The notes under the pieces are model-generated. The model made no database searches. It had not been told where the DNA came from and worked only from the letters and a program-made list of their open reading frames with translations. Below are positions 1-7,082 of a DNA stretch of 15,136 bases, piece by piece. Numbering within the stretch: the first letter of the stretch is position 1; the number at the start of each line of letters is the position of its first letter. Origin of the DNA: Bacteroidales bacterium UBA1215. Its GTDB lineage: Bacteria > Bacteroidota > Bacteroidia > Bacteroidales > WCHB1-69. The DNA is taken from the NCBI GenBank assembly GCA_002309475.1, contig DBXJ01000052.1, positions 344 through 15,479 on the forward strand, given 5' to 3'. Made by a program: the position numbers and the translations under genes.

Positions 1-600
1 TTCTTGCAACAATTTTACTTTAAATTTACTTGTGTCAAATGTCGGTTTGAAGTCTATTATATTACCTTTTCGATTGGCATCTCTATCTCTTTTCTGCATC
101 ACTCCCGGACGAACGGTGGACATTTGCGGACGGTGTTCCACACACATAATCGTTGCCATCAAATTGCCGCCGAATGCAGGACGTGTCATCATCAATTCGC
201 CTTCTTCCGATATTTCCAATTTGGTGCAATCGGCTGTAAGACCTGTTGACAAACGTGCTGACAAACGTGGTGCCAAATCTCGACCGATAGTTGTAGCACC
301 AAAAAGCACTATAGACGGTTGATATTGTTCTATCATTTGATAGACAACTTGTGAATATTGCTCTGTAAGATAAGATTTCAATTCAGGGCAGTCGGCACAA
401 ATCACCTCATCGGCACCATATTCTATCAATTTTTGGGCTTCACCGCGAATGCCGTCACCTAACAACATTCCCACCACCTTTTCATTCAAAGCACTTGCCA
501 ATTCTTGGGCTTTGCCCAACAATTCCAATGCTACAGGCTGTATATCACCATTTCTTTGTTCACAAAAAACAAATACATTCTTATATGCTGATTTATCCAT
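1..600 (-). CDS. etfA: Electron transfer flavoprotein alpha subunit, N-terminal part (gene runs off the left edge)
   Basis: Alpha subunit of the electron transfer flavoprotein, which with EtfB moves electrons between acyl-CoA dehydrogenase-type enzymes and other redox partners in the cytoplasm. The ATG is at 598-600, and exactly 200 codons are open to position 1 with no stop. The protein begins MDKSAYKNVFVFCEQ and contains the family's N-terminal domain motifs, such as VLFGATTIGRDLAPRLSARL and LTADCTKLEI, followed by MMTRPAFGGNLMATI. The family is usually 320-340 residues, so the C-terminal FAD-binding domain lies outside the window. The start is 13 bp after the etfB stop, so the two are almost certainly co-transcribed. 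I am confident of the family. Which dehydrogenase it serves cannot be told from this window. Confidence 0.95.
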   Translation of the reverse strand, partial: MDKSAYKNVFVFCEQRNGDIQPVALELLGKAQELASALNEKVVGMLLGDGIRGEAQKLIEYGADEVICADCPELKSYLTEQYSQVVYQMIEQYQPSIVLFGATTIGRDLAPRLSARLSTGLTADCTKLEISEEGELMMTRPAFGGNLMATIMCVEHRPQMSTVRPGVMQKRDRDANRKGNIIDFKPTFDTSKFKVKLLQE

Positions 601-613
601 AACTTGCTTTCTT

Positions 614-1396
614 TTATATGATAAACTTTTCTTTTAATTTATTGACAATAAGGTTAACAGCTTCTTCAGTTTCCACTTCAAAAACTTGTCCGGCCTGTTT
701 GGCACCCTTGGTGAAAGATTTTTTCACTCTGGTAGGAGAACCACTCAAACCCAATTGGTTGGTGTCAACCGACAATCTGTCGGCACCCCAAATTTCCACT
801 TCTTTGTCAAAGGCTTCCATAATTCCGCTAACGGTCATATAGCGAGCTTTGTTGGCAGTGGCTAAAACGGTGAAAACACATGGTGTTTCCACTGACAAGA
901 GTTGATAGCCTTCTTCGGTTTCTTTTTTAACGGTGAAAGTTTTATTGCCGTCAAATTGAGCATCTATCACATAGGAAATTTGTGGCAATTGCAAATGTTC
1001 TGCCAATTGCGGACCCACTTGTGCAGTATCTCCGTCAATAGCTTGACGACCTGTGATGATGACATCAAAATCCATCATTTTCAATGCTCCTGCCAAAGCC
1101 CGCGAAGTTGCCAAGGTATCTGCTCCGGCAAAAGCCCTATCGGACAACAATATTGCTTTATCCACACCCATGGCAAACGCTTCTCTTAAAATAGCATCGG
1201 CTTGAGGTGGTCCCATGGTTACAACGGTTACTTCTGCTTGATAAAGATCTTTCAACTGTAATGCCATTTCCAACCCGCCTTTATCATCCGGATTCATAAT
1301 GCTGGGAACACCTTCCCTAATCAATGTGCCAGCCACCGGATCTATCTTTATCTCGGTTGTGTCTGGAACCTGTTTGATACATACTACTACTTTCAT
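614..1396 (-). CDS. etfB: Electron transfer flavoprotein beta subunit
   Basis: Beta subunit (260 residues, normal for the family) of the electron transfer flavoprotein heterodimer. It starts MKVVVCIKQVPDT, typical of EtfB. It carries NPDDKGGLEMAL (residues 35-46) and the nucleotide-binding segment GRQAIDGDTAQVGPQLAEHL (residues 116-135), which in EtfB proteins binds AMP or a second flavin. Whether this is a bifurcating ETF cannot be decided here, because the EtfA FAD domain and the partner dehydrogenase are missing. It is the first gene of an etfB-etfA operon, with a promoter at 1432-1439. The 81 bp upstream separate it from the yfhO stop, and I see no GC-containing terminator hairpin there, so some read-through from yfhO is possible. 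Confidence 0.97.
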   Translation of the reverse strand: MKVVVCIKQVPDTTEIKIDPVAGTLIREGVPSIMNPDDKGGLEMALQLKDLYQAEVTVVTMGPPQADAILREAFAMGVDKAILLSDRAFAGADTLATSRALAGALKMMDFDVIITGRQAIDGDTAQVGPQLAEHLQLPQISYVIDAQFDGNKTFTVKKETEEGYQLLSVETPCVFTVLATANKARYMTVSGIMEAFDKEVEIWGADRLSVDTNQLGLSGSPTRVKKSFTKGAKQAGQVFEVETEEAVNLIVNKLKEKFII

Positions 1397-1431
1397 ATCT
1401 GTTTACTAATATTTTTTCTTATTGAATCATG

Positions 1432-1439
1432 CAAAGATA
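1432..1439 (-). promoter_or_regulatory. Promoter -7 box of etfB-etfA
   Basis: On the minus strand this reads TATCTTTG followed by CA, matching the Bacteroidetes -7 consensus TAnnTTTG. It lies about 35 bp before the etfB ATG, with the sequence AAAAAAAGTTG directly upstream. I do not see a good TTG at the expected -33 position. The same extended element precedes rpmH. Confidence 0.65.
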
Positions 1440-1477
1440 CAACTTTTTTTCTAAAAAAATGCTATTTCCTAATAACT

Positions 1478-3994
1478 TTATTTTTGTGCCTGACTACGTG
1501 CTTTTTCTTTCTTGGGCAAATAATAATATTGATAAATCGGTATCAACACCAACAAAATCAAAATCAAAATAGAACTGATTAAAGAAATAGTTCTGGCAGT
1601 AAACCACGCTTGTGGATTAAATTCAAAAACAATCTCATGTTGACCTTTTTCTATCGGCAATGCCCGTAAAATATAGTCTGCCCTGATCATCTTGTCAACT
1701 TGCTTGCCGTCTATACTTACCTTCCAATATTTCGGATAGTAAATTTCTGAAAATACTGCCAATTCGTCGGATTTGGCATCTACTTTGTAACGGCACATCT
1801 TAGAAGTTTGTTCCACCAAACTAATGGTTGACAGAGCATTGTGTTGCAAATTCTTGTCAACTTTATCGGCAAAATCTTTTGCCACCACCGCTGTCTGCAA
1901 TGGTTGAACCGATTTAGTCATAGACATTTCTTCGTCTGCATTGTCGGCAATTTGTACATTTTCTACAAACCATGCCGCTCCGTATGCAGCCTGATTGACA
2001 AATGGAATATTTTGATAGTTGAAAATAAAATATTTTGCATTCAACATATTCAAACTAGTTAATGAAGACAACAAATCCGTCATTTCAGAATCACTTTTAA
2101 CAGTGTTGATATTGGTAACAAAATGATTGATATCGTACATCATCACCGAATCTACAAATTCTTGATATCGTCTTAGTTTAGCACCATGATAACCGCCAAT
2201 AGAATGGTGATAATAGGATGCGTGAGCATCGGTAAAAGGATTGGCAGCCAAATTCAACACTCTATAACCCAATTCCTTATCTTGCAAAATGGCTGCATCG
2301 GCTTGTGTCATGGCATATTGCTGCGCAACTGTATTGCCTTGTTGTTCAAAATCATCGTCATTCAAATAACGTTTGTCAATACCCCACAAATCTATCAACG
2401 ATATCAAGCCAAGAGCAACAACACAATAGGAGGCTTTCAATTTCTCGTTAATCAACAACCACAATACCATGGCTGCCATGGCTACAAAGGCAAACGAACG
2501 CCATGCATCTGCTACACACATGGCTTGTCTGTCGGATTCTAAAGCATATAGCAAACTATCCGGTATGCCTGCATCTTTGACAGTGGTGAAATTGAAAAAC
2601 ATTTTTGGAGCAATGGCTATCAACAAACAAAGCCCACCGACTACTCCGAAAGAAATATACAAGTATTTATTGAGTTGTTTTTTGTCTTTTTTTGCATCGT
2701 CAAGCAATTGTTTCAAGCCATAGAAACCTACAAACGCCATGACAAATGTTGTCAATACCAATATCATGGATGGCGTTCTAAACTTGTTGAACATAGGGAA
2801 ATGATAAAACATAAAATCGTTGATAGCAGGAAAATGCTTACCCCATGCAAAAATGACAGAGGCAACAAAGACCACTATCGCCCATACTCTCATTTCACCT
2901 TTCACCAAGAACAAACTCAACAAAAACAGCAGGCAGACCACCGCTCCTGCATAAACAGGACCGGAAGTAAAAGGCTGATCGCCCCAATAAGGAGAACATT
3001 TTTGCAACAATTGGTTAGGATCTTGTTCAAAACGTTGCGTTTGCAAAGTATTGATAGTATTTGGCAATTTTTCTTGATAAGTTTCCCATTTGTCAAAATT
3101 GGAAGCTCCGCCGCGAGCATTAGGCACCAACAAGGTGAAAGTTTCCGATGGACCGTAACTCCATGCATAGGCATAGTCGTAGTCCAAACCCTTTGTTTCC
3201 GCCTTGGTAGTCAATTCACTTTTTCCTCGCATACTTTCTTTAGAATAATCGTACGAAGTATATAAAGAGCCAATATTGGGCAATACTGCCAAAATACCTG
3301 CCACTACCAATATGGCACTTGACTTCCAAAAATTAGACATTGTCTTATTAATGATGGCATAAATAAATGCTACCAAAACGTATGCTGCCACTGCCAAACC
3401 GGTATAATAAGTTATTTGCGGGTGATTTTGTGCCAAACTGAAACCAAAACCGATCATAAAAACCAAAAATCCCGCCAAGCGTTTATTTTGATAAGCTAAA
3501 ATAACTCCACTGACCACTAATGGTATAGCGGCAATTACATAGGCCTTTGTAACATGCCCTGCCTCAATGATTATCAAATTATAAGAGCAGAAAGCATAAG
3601 CCAAGGCAGCCCCTAAGGCTATCCAGATATTCATGCCCATTACGCACATGACTATGTAAAAACATAGTAACATTGTAAAAATAATGCCATAACTCATCAT
3701 GGGTGTACCCTTTTGAATAGGAAGCCCCATCCACCAATAAACATTGGCATCGGGTTTGCCATATATAAATGCTGCCGGCATACCGGAAAACATGGCATTG
3801 GTCCAGTAGGAATAGTCGCCATGAGCTTGATGATAATCCTTCAATTCTTTCGACATGCCTTCAAAATGCACCATATCCGATTGACGAATATCCATACCTT
3901 CTAACAAAGGTTTGAGATAAATGAGTGTTACAATGGCTAAAAATACGACTGCCAAAATATGTTTTAGCATTAATTTTCTTGTTTCTTTCTTCAT
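1478..3994 (-). CDS. YfhO-family multi-pass membrane protein
   Basis: A large polytopic membrane protein of 838 residues. The N-terminal half is a series of about a dozen hydrophobic helices, starting with LKHILAVVFLAIVTLIYL. A soluble, presumably periplasmic, domain follows (roughly residues 545-800), then a last helix near the C-terminus before a basic tail (LPKKEKARSQAQK). The first loop, with DMVHFEGMSKELKDYH and YWTNAMFSGMPAAF, and the late SEIYYPKYWKVSIDGK segment are typical of the Bacteroidetes YfhO/DUF6044-like group. Relatives resemble GT-C glycosyltransferases and in Gram-positive bacteria act in polymer glycosylation. The substrate here is unknown. I chose ATG 3994. The frame stays open to a GTG at 4087, but that codon lies inside the rpmH terminator hairpin, so the longer form is very unlikely. 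Confidence 0.85.
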   Translation of the reverse strand: MKKETRKLMLKHILAVVFLAIVTLIYLKPLLEGMDIRQSDMVHFEGMSKELKDYHQAHGDYSYWTNAMFSGMPAAFIYGKPDANVYWWMGLPIQKGTPMMSYGIIFTMLLCFYIVMCVMGMNIWIALGAALAYAFCSYNLIIIEAGHVTKAYVIAAIPLVVSGVILAYQNKRLAGFLVFMIGFGFSLAQNHPQITYYTGLAVAAYVLVAFIYAIINKTMSNFWKSSAILVVAGILAVLPNIGSLYTSYDYSKESMRGKSELTTKAETKGLDYDYAYAWSYGPSETFTLLVPNARGGASNFDKWETYQEKLPNTINTLQTQRFEQDPNQLLQKCSPYWGDQPFTSGPVYAGAVVCLLFLLSLFLVKGEMRVWAIVVFVASVIFAWGKHFPAINDFMFYHFPMFNKFRTPSMILVLTTFVMAFVGFYGLKQLLDDAKKDKKQLNKYLYISFGVVGGLCLLIAIAPKMFFNFTTVKDAGIPDSLLYALESDRQAMCVADAWRSFAFVAMAAMVLWLLINEKLKASYCVVALGLISLIDLWGIDKRYLNDDDFEQQGNTVAQQYAMTQADAAILQDKELGYRVLNLAANPFTDAHASYYHHSIGGYHGAKLRRYQEFVDSVMMYDINHFVTNINTVKSDSEMTDLLSSLTSLNMLNAKYFIFNYQNIPFVNQAAYGAAWFVENVQIADNADEEMSMTKSVQPLQTAVVAKDFADKVDKNLQHNALSTISLVEQTSKMCRYKVDAKSDELAVFSEIYYPKYWKVSIDGKQVDKMIRADYILRALPIEKGQHEIVFEFNPQAWFTARTISLISSILILILLVLIPIYQYYYLPKKEKARSQAQK

Positions 3995-4036
3995 ATTCAG
4001 CGTATTATGATTTTCAAAAAATATTTTAACAAATGA

Positions 4037-4044
4037 CAAAAATA
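4037..4044 (-). promoter_or_regulatory. Possible -7 box for the YfhO-family gene
   Basis: The minus strand reads TATTTTTG, a match to TAnnTTTG. It lies 42 bp before the ATG at 3994 and just after the rpmH terminator, where a promoter for the membrane protein gene would be expected. The surroundings are extremely T-rich, there is no clear -33 element at the right spacing, and it lacks the CA that follows the better promoters in this window. Weak support. Confidence 0.35.
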
Positions 4045-4060
4045 CTAAAAAAAACAATAC

Positions 4061-4087
4061 AAAAAAAGTGAGTAAAAAATTACTCAC
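4061..4087 (-). terminator. Intrinsic terminator of rpmH
   Basis: A perfect inverted repeat with 8-base arms, GTGAGTAA (4068-4075) and TTACTCAC (4080-4087), and a 4-base A loop. On the minus strand it is followed directly by seven Ts (4061-4067). It begins 25 bp after the rpmH stop. This is a standard rho-independent terminator for the minus-strand transcript, and it also shows that the yfhO gene does not begin here. Confidence 0.85.
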
Positions 4088-4112
4088 CCTTTATATGATA
4101 CGTTAACGCAAA

Positions 4113-4277
4113 TTAGAATTTTTTTCCACCTAATTTTTCGTCTGATACTGTCAATTTTTTTCTGCCTTTAGCTCTTCTTGCTGCTAAAACTCTTCTTCCA
4201 TTTGCAGTTGACATTCTTTTTCTAAAACCATGTTTATTGGTTCTCTTCTTTACCGAAGGTTGAAATGTTCTTTTCAT
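4113..4277 (-). CDS. rpmH: 50S ribosomal protein L34
   Basis: A 54-residue, very basic protein of the large ribosomal subunit. It begins MKRTFQPSVKKRTNKHGFRK and continues RMSTANGRRVLAARRAKGRK, the nearly invariant L34 signature. It then has a short Bacteroidetes-type C-terminal extension ending EKLGGKKF. The ATG is at 4275-4277 and TAA at 4113-4115. It appears to be transcribed alone, with its own promoter at 4328-4335 and a terminator at 4061-4087. The common neighbours of L34 in other phyla (rnpA, dnaA) are not next to it here. Confidence 0.97.
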   Translation of the reverse strand: MKRTFQPSVKKRTNKHGFRKRMSTANGRRVLAARRAKGRKKLTVSDEKLGGKKF

Positions 4278-4327
4278 CTCTCTCTTATATTTTTGTTAAC
4301 CCTTATTTACTTCTAAAAAATAGAATG

Positions 4328-4358
4328 CAAAAGTACAACTTTTTTTTCAATTAAACAA
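4328..4358 (-). promoter_or_regulatory. rpmH promoter (-7 and -33 boxes)
   Basis: The minus strand has TACTTTTG at 4328-4335 followed by CA, matching TAnnTTTG. TTG lies 20 bp upstream at 4356-4358, which fits the Bacteroidetes -33 element and spacing. The leader to the rpmH ATG is about 45 bp. The AAAAGTTG directly before the -7 box repeats the etfB promoter. Confidence 0.7.
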
Positions 4359-4522
4359 CAAATGCAATAATATTTTTTTCAACATGCTTGCTTGCCTTTG
4401 TTTTTTACATTAATATTGTATTTCAGCATCCTGTTTTTTCGCCTATTTTTCAGTTAAATCAAGTAAAAAACTTTTATTTTCTATAAGCAATTTTCAACAA
4501 AAAAAGAGTTTTTTAGCAACAT

Positions 4523-5686
4523 TTACAACGATGCTGTAATGATTGCTGCAATATCGTCTTCGTTAAGAGGAGCCCAAGCTTTGTCCAAACCTTCATTAAC
4601 AGCTATATGGTGTGCCATTTCCCTCACGCGACTTTCATCTATGCCGACTTCTCGCAAATGCATGGGAATGCCAATCGATTCATAGAACTGATACATGCCG
4701 TCTATACTTTTTTGAGCAATTTCCATTGCCGGCAGATTTTTGTCAATACCCAATACATTGACACCGAATTTGGCAAAACGTTCTACTGTTTTTTCACTCA
4801 ATACGTGTTGCATCCAACGAGGTGTAATAATAGCCAAGCCAATACCGTGTGTAATGTCGTAATAGGCACTCAAGGCATGTTCTATAGCGTGCATAGGCCA
4901 ACCTGAAGGAGCAATTCCTAAAGAATAAATGTCATTGCAACTATAGGTACATGCTAAAAATATATTGGCACGTGCCTCATAATCTTCAGGATTTTCCAAG
5001 ACGATACGAACATTTCGCATCAAAGTTTTAAAACCCGCTTCACAAAAGCCGTCTGACAATTCATTGCCCGGAGAAGAAAAATACTGCTCCATAATATGGT
5101 TGATTGCATCGGCGACACCGGCTACTGTTTGAATTTTAGGAACGGTGAAAGTATATGTTGGATCGATAAATGACACCACCGGCCACAAATGATCGTCAAT
5201 ATAAGCTACTTTGTCATTGGTTTCGGTGCGAGAAATCACACCGCCTGCATCGAATTCGCTACCTGTTGCCGCCATGGTGATAATATCCACTATCGGCAAT
5301 GCGGCTTGAGTCTTTACCTTGTAAGTAATCAAATCCCACGGTTCGCCGTCATATTTGGCACCTGCAGCAATGGCTTTGGAACAATCCAAAACACTGCCAC
5401 CTCCTACTGCCAAAATCACATCTATCTGATGTTCTTTGCACATACGCACTCCATCCAAGACACTCGGATTGTACTTAGGATTGGGTGCTATGCCGGACAA
5501 TTCAAATATTTCCTTGTCTTTCAACAAAGATTTCACTTTATCATAAAGACCACTGCGTTTGATACTGCCTCCACCATAAGTAAGAAGTATTCTTCTGCCG
5601 AATTGATTCATCACTTCAGGCAATTGCTCCACTACATTTTTCCCGAATATCAATCGTGTCGGTGCACAATAATTAAAATTTACCAT
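4523..5686 (-). CDS. Iron-dependent alcohol dehydrogenase, YqhD/butanol dehydrogenase type
   Basis: Cytoplasmic group III (iron-containing) alcohol dehydrogenase that reduces aldehydes to alcohols. It has 387 residues, the usual length of the YqhD branch. The N-terminal nucleotide-binding domain has GGGSIK (residues 38-43), the place where YqhD binds NADPH, and GGGSVLDCSKAIA (95-107). The helical C-terminal domain supplies all four metal ligands: D193 and H197 in VADAINHIME, H266 and H280 in MHAIEHALSAYYDITHG. This spacing matches YqhD, so the protein should be active and probably prefers NADPH (inferred). The gene begins 35 bp after the upstream FISUMP lipoprotein with no -7 box between them, so the two probably share a transcript. 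Its first 65 codons are duplicated at 6851-7046. The physiological aldehyde is unknown. Confidence 0.93.
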   Translation of the reverse strand: MVNFNYCAPTRLIFGKNVVEQLPEVMNQFGRRILLTYGGGSIKRSGLYDKVKSLLKDKEIFELSGIAPNPKYNPSVLDGVRMCKEHQIDVILAVGGGSVLDCSKAIAAGAKYDGEPWDLITYKVKTQAALPIVDIITMAATGSEFDAGGVISRTETNDKVAYIDDHLWPVVSFIDPTYTFTVPKIQTVAGVADAINHIMEQYFSSPGNELSDGFCEAGFKTLMRNVRIVLENPEDYEARANIFLACTYSCNDIYSLGIAPSGWPMHAIEHALSAYYDITHGIGLAIITPRWMQHVLSEKTVERFAKFGVNVLGIDKNLPAMEIAQKSIDGMYQFYESIGIPMHLREVGIDESRVREMAHHIAVNEGLDKAWAPLNEDDIAAIITASL

Positions 5687-5721
5687 CTTGCTTTATTTTT
5701 GTTTTTTATCTCATTTCATTC

Positions 5722-6795
5722 TTACTTAACATCTCTTACAAGTCGAACAGATCTACCGTAGTAACGGTGGTGGCTGCCAGAAGGGTTGAGATTGCCCGAA
5801 CTGAAATTCAAATAGCACGCGTGGTCACTAATGCTGTACGTGGCCGACCAATAATAGCCGTTGGAACCGACACCATAGACCGAATTCTCAAGGCGATAGC
5901 CGGCAGCAGGCAGGAAGATGCAACCTTCAGCCTCCATCTTTGACCAATCGCTATTACTAATTACATTAGACGTATATGCGGCATCTGCTGTATTAGTGTT
6001 GTTTAATGTATATTCAGTGTCGCTCCAATAATCCGGAATAATTAGCAATCCGTCAACGTTATGCACCTTGCCTTTGGCATAACGTATGCCCGATGTAGTA
6101 CTACGGGTTTTCAATAAATAAACCCATTCGCCTTTGGTCAACGTACGCCATGTGCCGGGTGCATCGGTTGCATTGATTTTTGGATGATAAATGGCATTAT
6201 AAACTCCCCAATCATAATTGGTTCCCGATATATTATTATCACCATCGCCATAGTCAGTATTGAATGCACTGATCATGCAAGGATATTTATCATCATATCC
6301 GCTGGTTCCCCAACCGAACAAGTCTATCCAATCGGTGTAAGTTTCGGAAATACCACTATTAGCATATCCTACCATATTCCATTGATTGGGAGCAAAACGC
6401 CATTTACCTGCTGCTGTGGCACACCATTGCAAATTACCAGGAGAAAAATACACTTTCTGCGTTTGGGAAACAGAGAAAACCGCTAAACGAGGTTCTTTCC
6501 CCTCACCACCGCCTTCGCTTGCAAAAATTGCCACATAGGTTTCATCCGATTTGACCGTGATAGTACGCGGGTTATCGATGTTTCCATCGTTCCAAGATTT
6601 AAAATAACATCCTTCTTCAGGAATAGCTTTTATTCTAACTTCAGCCCCTTTGGCATAAGTACCGCCTCCTGAAACGGTTCCCCATTCGTAATTATTACTT
6701 TGTACGGTAATGGTGAATTCTTTTTTGCAAGAACTCAAAATCATCATACCGACAAGGCAAAAAAGACTTAACCGGAGAAACTTATTTTTCATCAT
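5722..6795 (-). CDS. Secreted lipoprotein with InlB-type repeat domain and FISUMP domain, copy 1
   Basis: Predicted lipoprotein of 357 residues. The N-terminus MMKNKFLRLSLFCLVGMM ends in the lipobox ILSSC, with Cys23 as the lipidation site. Residues of about 27-92 (ITVQSNN, EWGTVSGGG, GCYFKSWNDG, NPRTITV) fit a divergent InlB B-repeat-like bacterial domain. The rest (VYFSPGNLQW, WRFAPNQW, WIDLFGWGTSGY, APGTWRTLTKGEW, EGCIFLPAAGYR, then GYYWSAT and RSVRLVRDVK at the end) is the FISUMP pattern, a C-type-lectin-like fold common in Bacteroidetes surface proteins. The role is probably surface attachment or ligand binding, but no function can be named. It is followed 35 bp later by the alcohol dehydrogenase. 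The C-terminal segment 5751-5898 differs strongly from copy 2 although both flanks match. Confidence 0.88.
   Translation of the reverse strand: MMKNKFLRLSLFCLVGMMILSSCKKEFTITVQSNNYEWGTVSGGGTYAKGAEVRIKAIPEEGCYFKSWNDGNIDNPRTITVKSDETYVAIFASEGGGEGKEPRLAVFSVSQTQKVYFSPGNLQWCATAAGKWRFAPNQWNMVGYANSGISETYTDWIDLFGWGTSGYDDKYPCMISAFNTDYGDGDNNISGTNYDWGVYNAIYHPKINATDAPGTWRTLTKGEWVYLLKTRSTTSGIRYAKGKVHNVDGLLIIPDYWSDTEYTLNNTNTADAAYTSNVISNSDWSKMEAEGCIFLPAAGYRLENSVYGVGSNGYYWSATYSISDHACYLNFSSGNLNPSGSHHRYYGRSVRLVRDVK
5751..5898 (-). other. Variable C-terminal segment of FISUMP lipoprotein copy 1
   Basis: This 148-bp stretch lies between two segments that match copy 2 closely: the last codons (RLVRDVK side, 5721-5750) and the LPAAG codons (from 5899). 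It encodes about 49 residues including GYYWSATYSISDHACYLNF and SGNLNPSGSHHRYYG. Runs of codons here (TAC AGC ATT AGT GAC CAC; GGC AGC CAC CAC; TAC TAC) could each derive from AAC or AAT by changes at the A positions only. That is how variable regions of diversity-generating retroelement targets look. The link is inferred from codon pattern and fold only. Confidence 0.45.
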
Positions 6796-6823
6796 AATAT
6801 GAGTATTTAATTATTATATTTTG

Positions 6824-6831
6824 CAAAAATA
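6824..6831 (-). promoter_or_regulatory. Candidate -7 box of FISUMP lipoprotein copy 1
   Basis: The minus strand reads TATTTTTG followed by CA, about 29 bp before the lipoprotein ATG, matching TAnnTTTG. The same element occurs at 8170-8177 before copy 2. No convincing -33 TTG is placed correctly. The duplication breakpoint lies 20 bp further upstream, so the -33 region here comes partly from dehydrogenase coding sequence. Confidence 0.5.
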
Positions 6832-6848
6832 ATAAAAAAACAATTACT

Positions 6849-7046
6849 AATACCGGACAATTCAAATATTTCCTTGTCTTTCAACAAAGATTTCACTTTA
6901 TCATAAAGGCCACTGTGTTTGATACTGCCTCCTCCATAAGCAAGAAGTATGTGTCTGCCGAATTTATTCATCACTTCAGGCAATTGCTCCACTACATTTT
7001 TCCCGAATATCAATCGTGGAGGTGCACAATAATTAAAATTTACCAT
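6849..7046 (-). pseudogene. Truncated duplicate of the alcohol dehydrogenase 5' end
   Basis: From the ATG at 7044-7046 this encodes about 66 residues that match the intact dehydrogenase, with five amino-acid changes (T10P, Q28K, R32H, T36A, R44H). The similarity stops abruptly at the codon for Ile66. The frame then continues into unrelated promoter sequence of lipoprotein copy 1 and stops at 6807 (13 extra residues). It keeps the GGGSIK motif but lacks the rest of the nucleotide-binding domain and every metal ligand, so it cannot be an active enzyme. It lies 36 bp downstream of lipoprotein copy 2, exactly as the intact gene lies behind copy 1. It is a by-product of the tandem duplication, possibly still transcribed and translated as a 79-residue peptide. 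Confidence 0.9.
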
Positions 7047-7082
7047 CTTGCTTTATTTTTTGTTTTTTATCTCATTTCATTC

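Larger units (their letters stand above)
5491..6850 (-). repeat. Tandem segmental duplication, unit A
   Basis: Unit A contains the first 65 or so codons of the intact dehydrogenase, the 35-bp spacer, the whole first FISUMP lipoprotein gene and about 55 bp of its upstream region. Its counterpart is unit B at 6851-8197. The dehydrogenase part differs by about ten substitutions over 196 bp. The spacer differs by one T in a T run, and the lipoprotein promoter region is identical as far as I compared it. The central part of the lipoprotein gene is far more diverged, so the unit is a mosaic. Confidence 0.85.

Noticed and set aside
2675..3265. 196-codon plus-strand frame opposite the YfhO-family gene
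   Set aside because: It lies wholly antisense to a well-supported membrane protein gene and shows no domain-like pattern. It is a by-product of the codon usage on the other strand.
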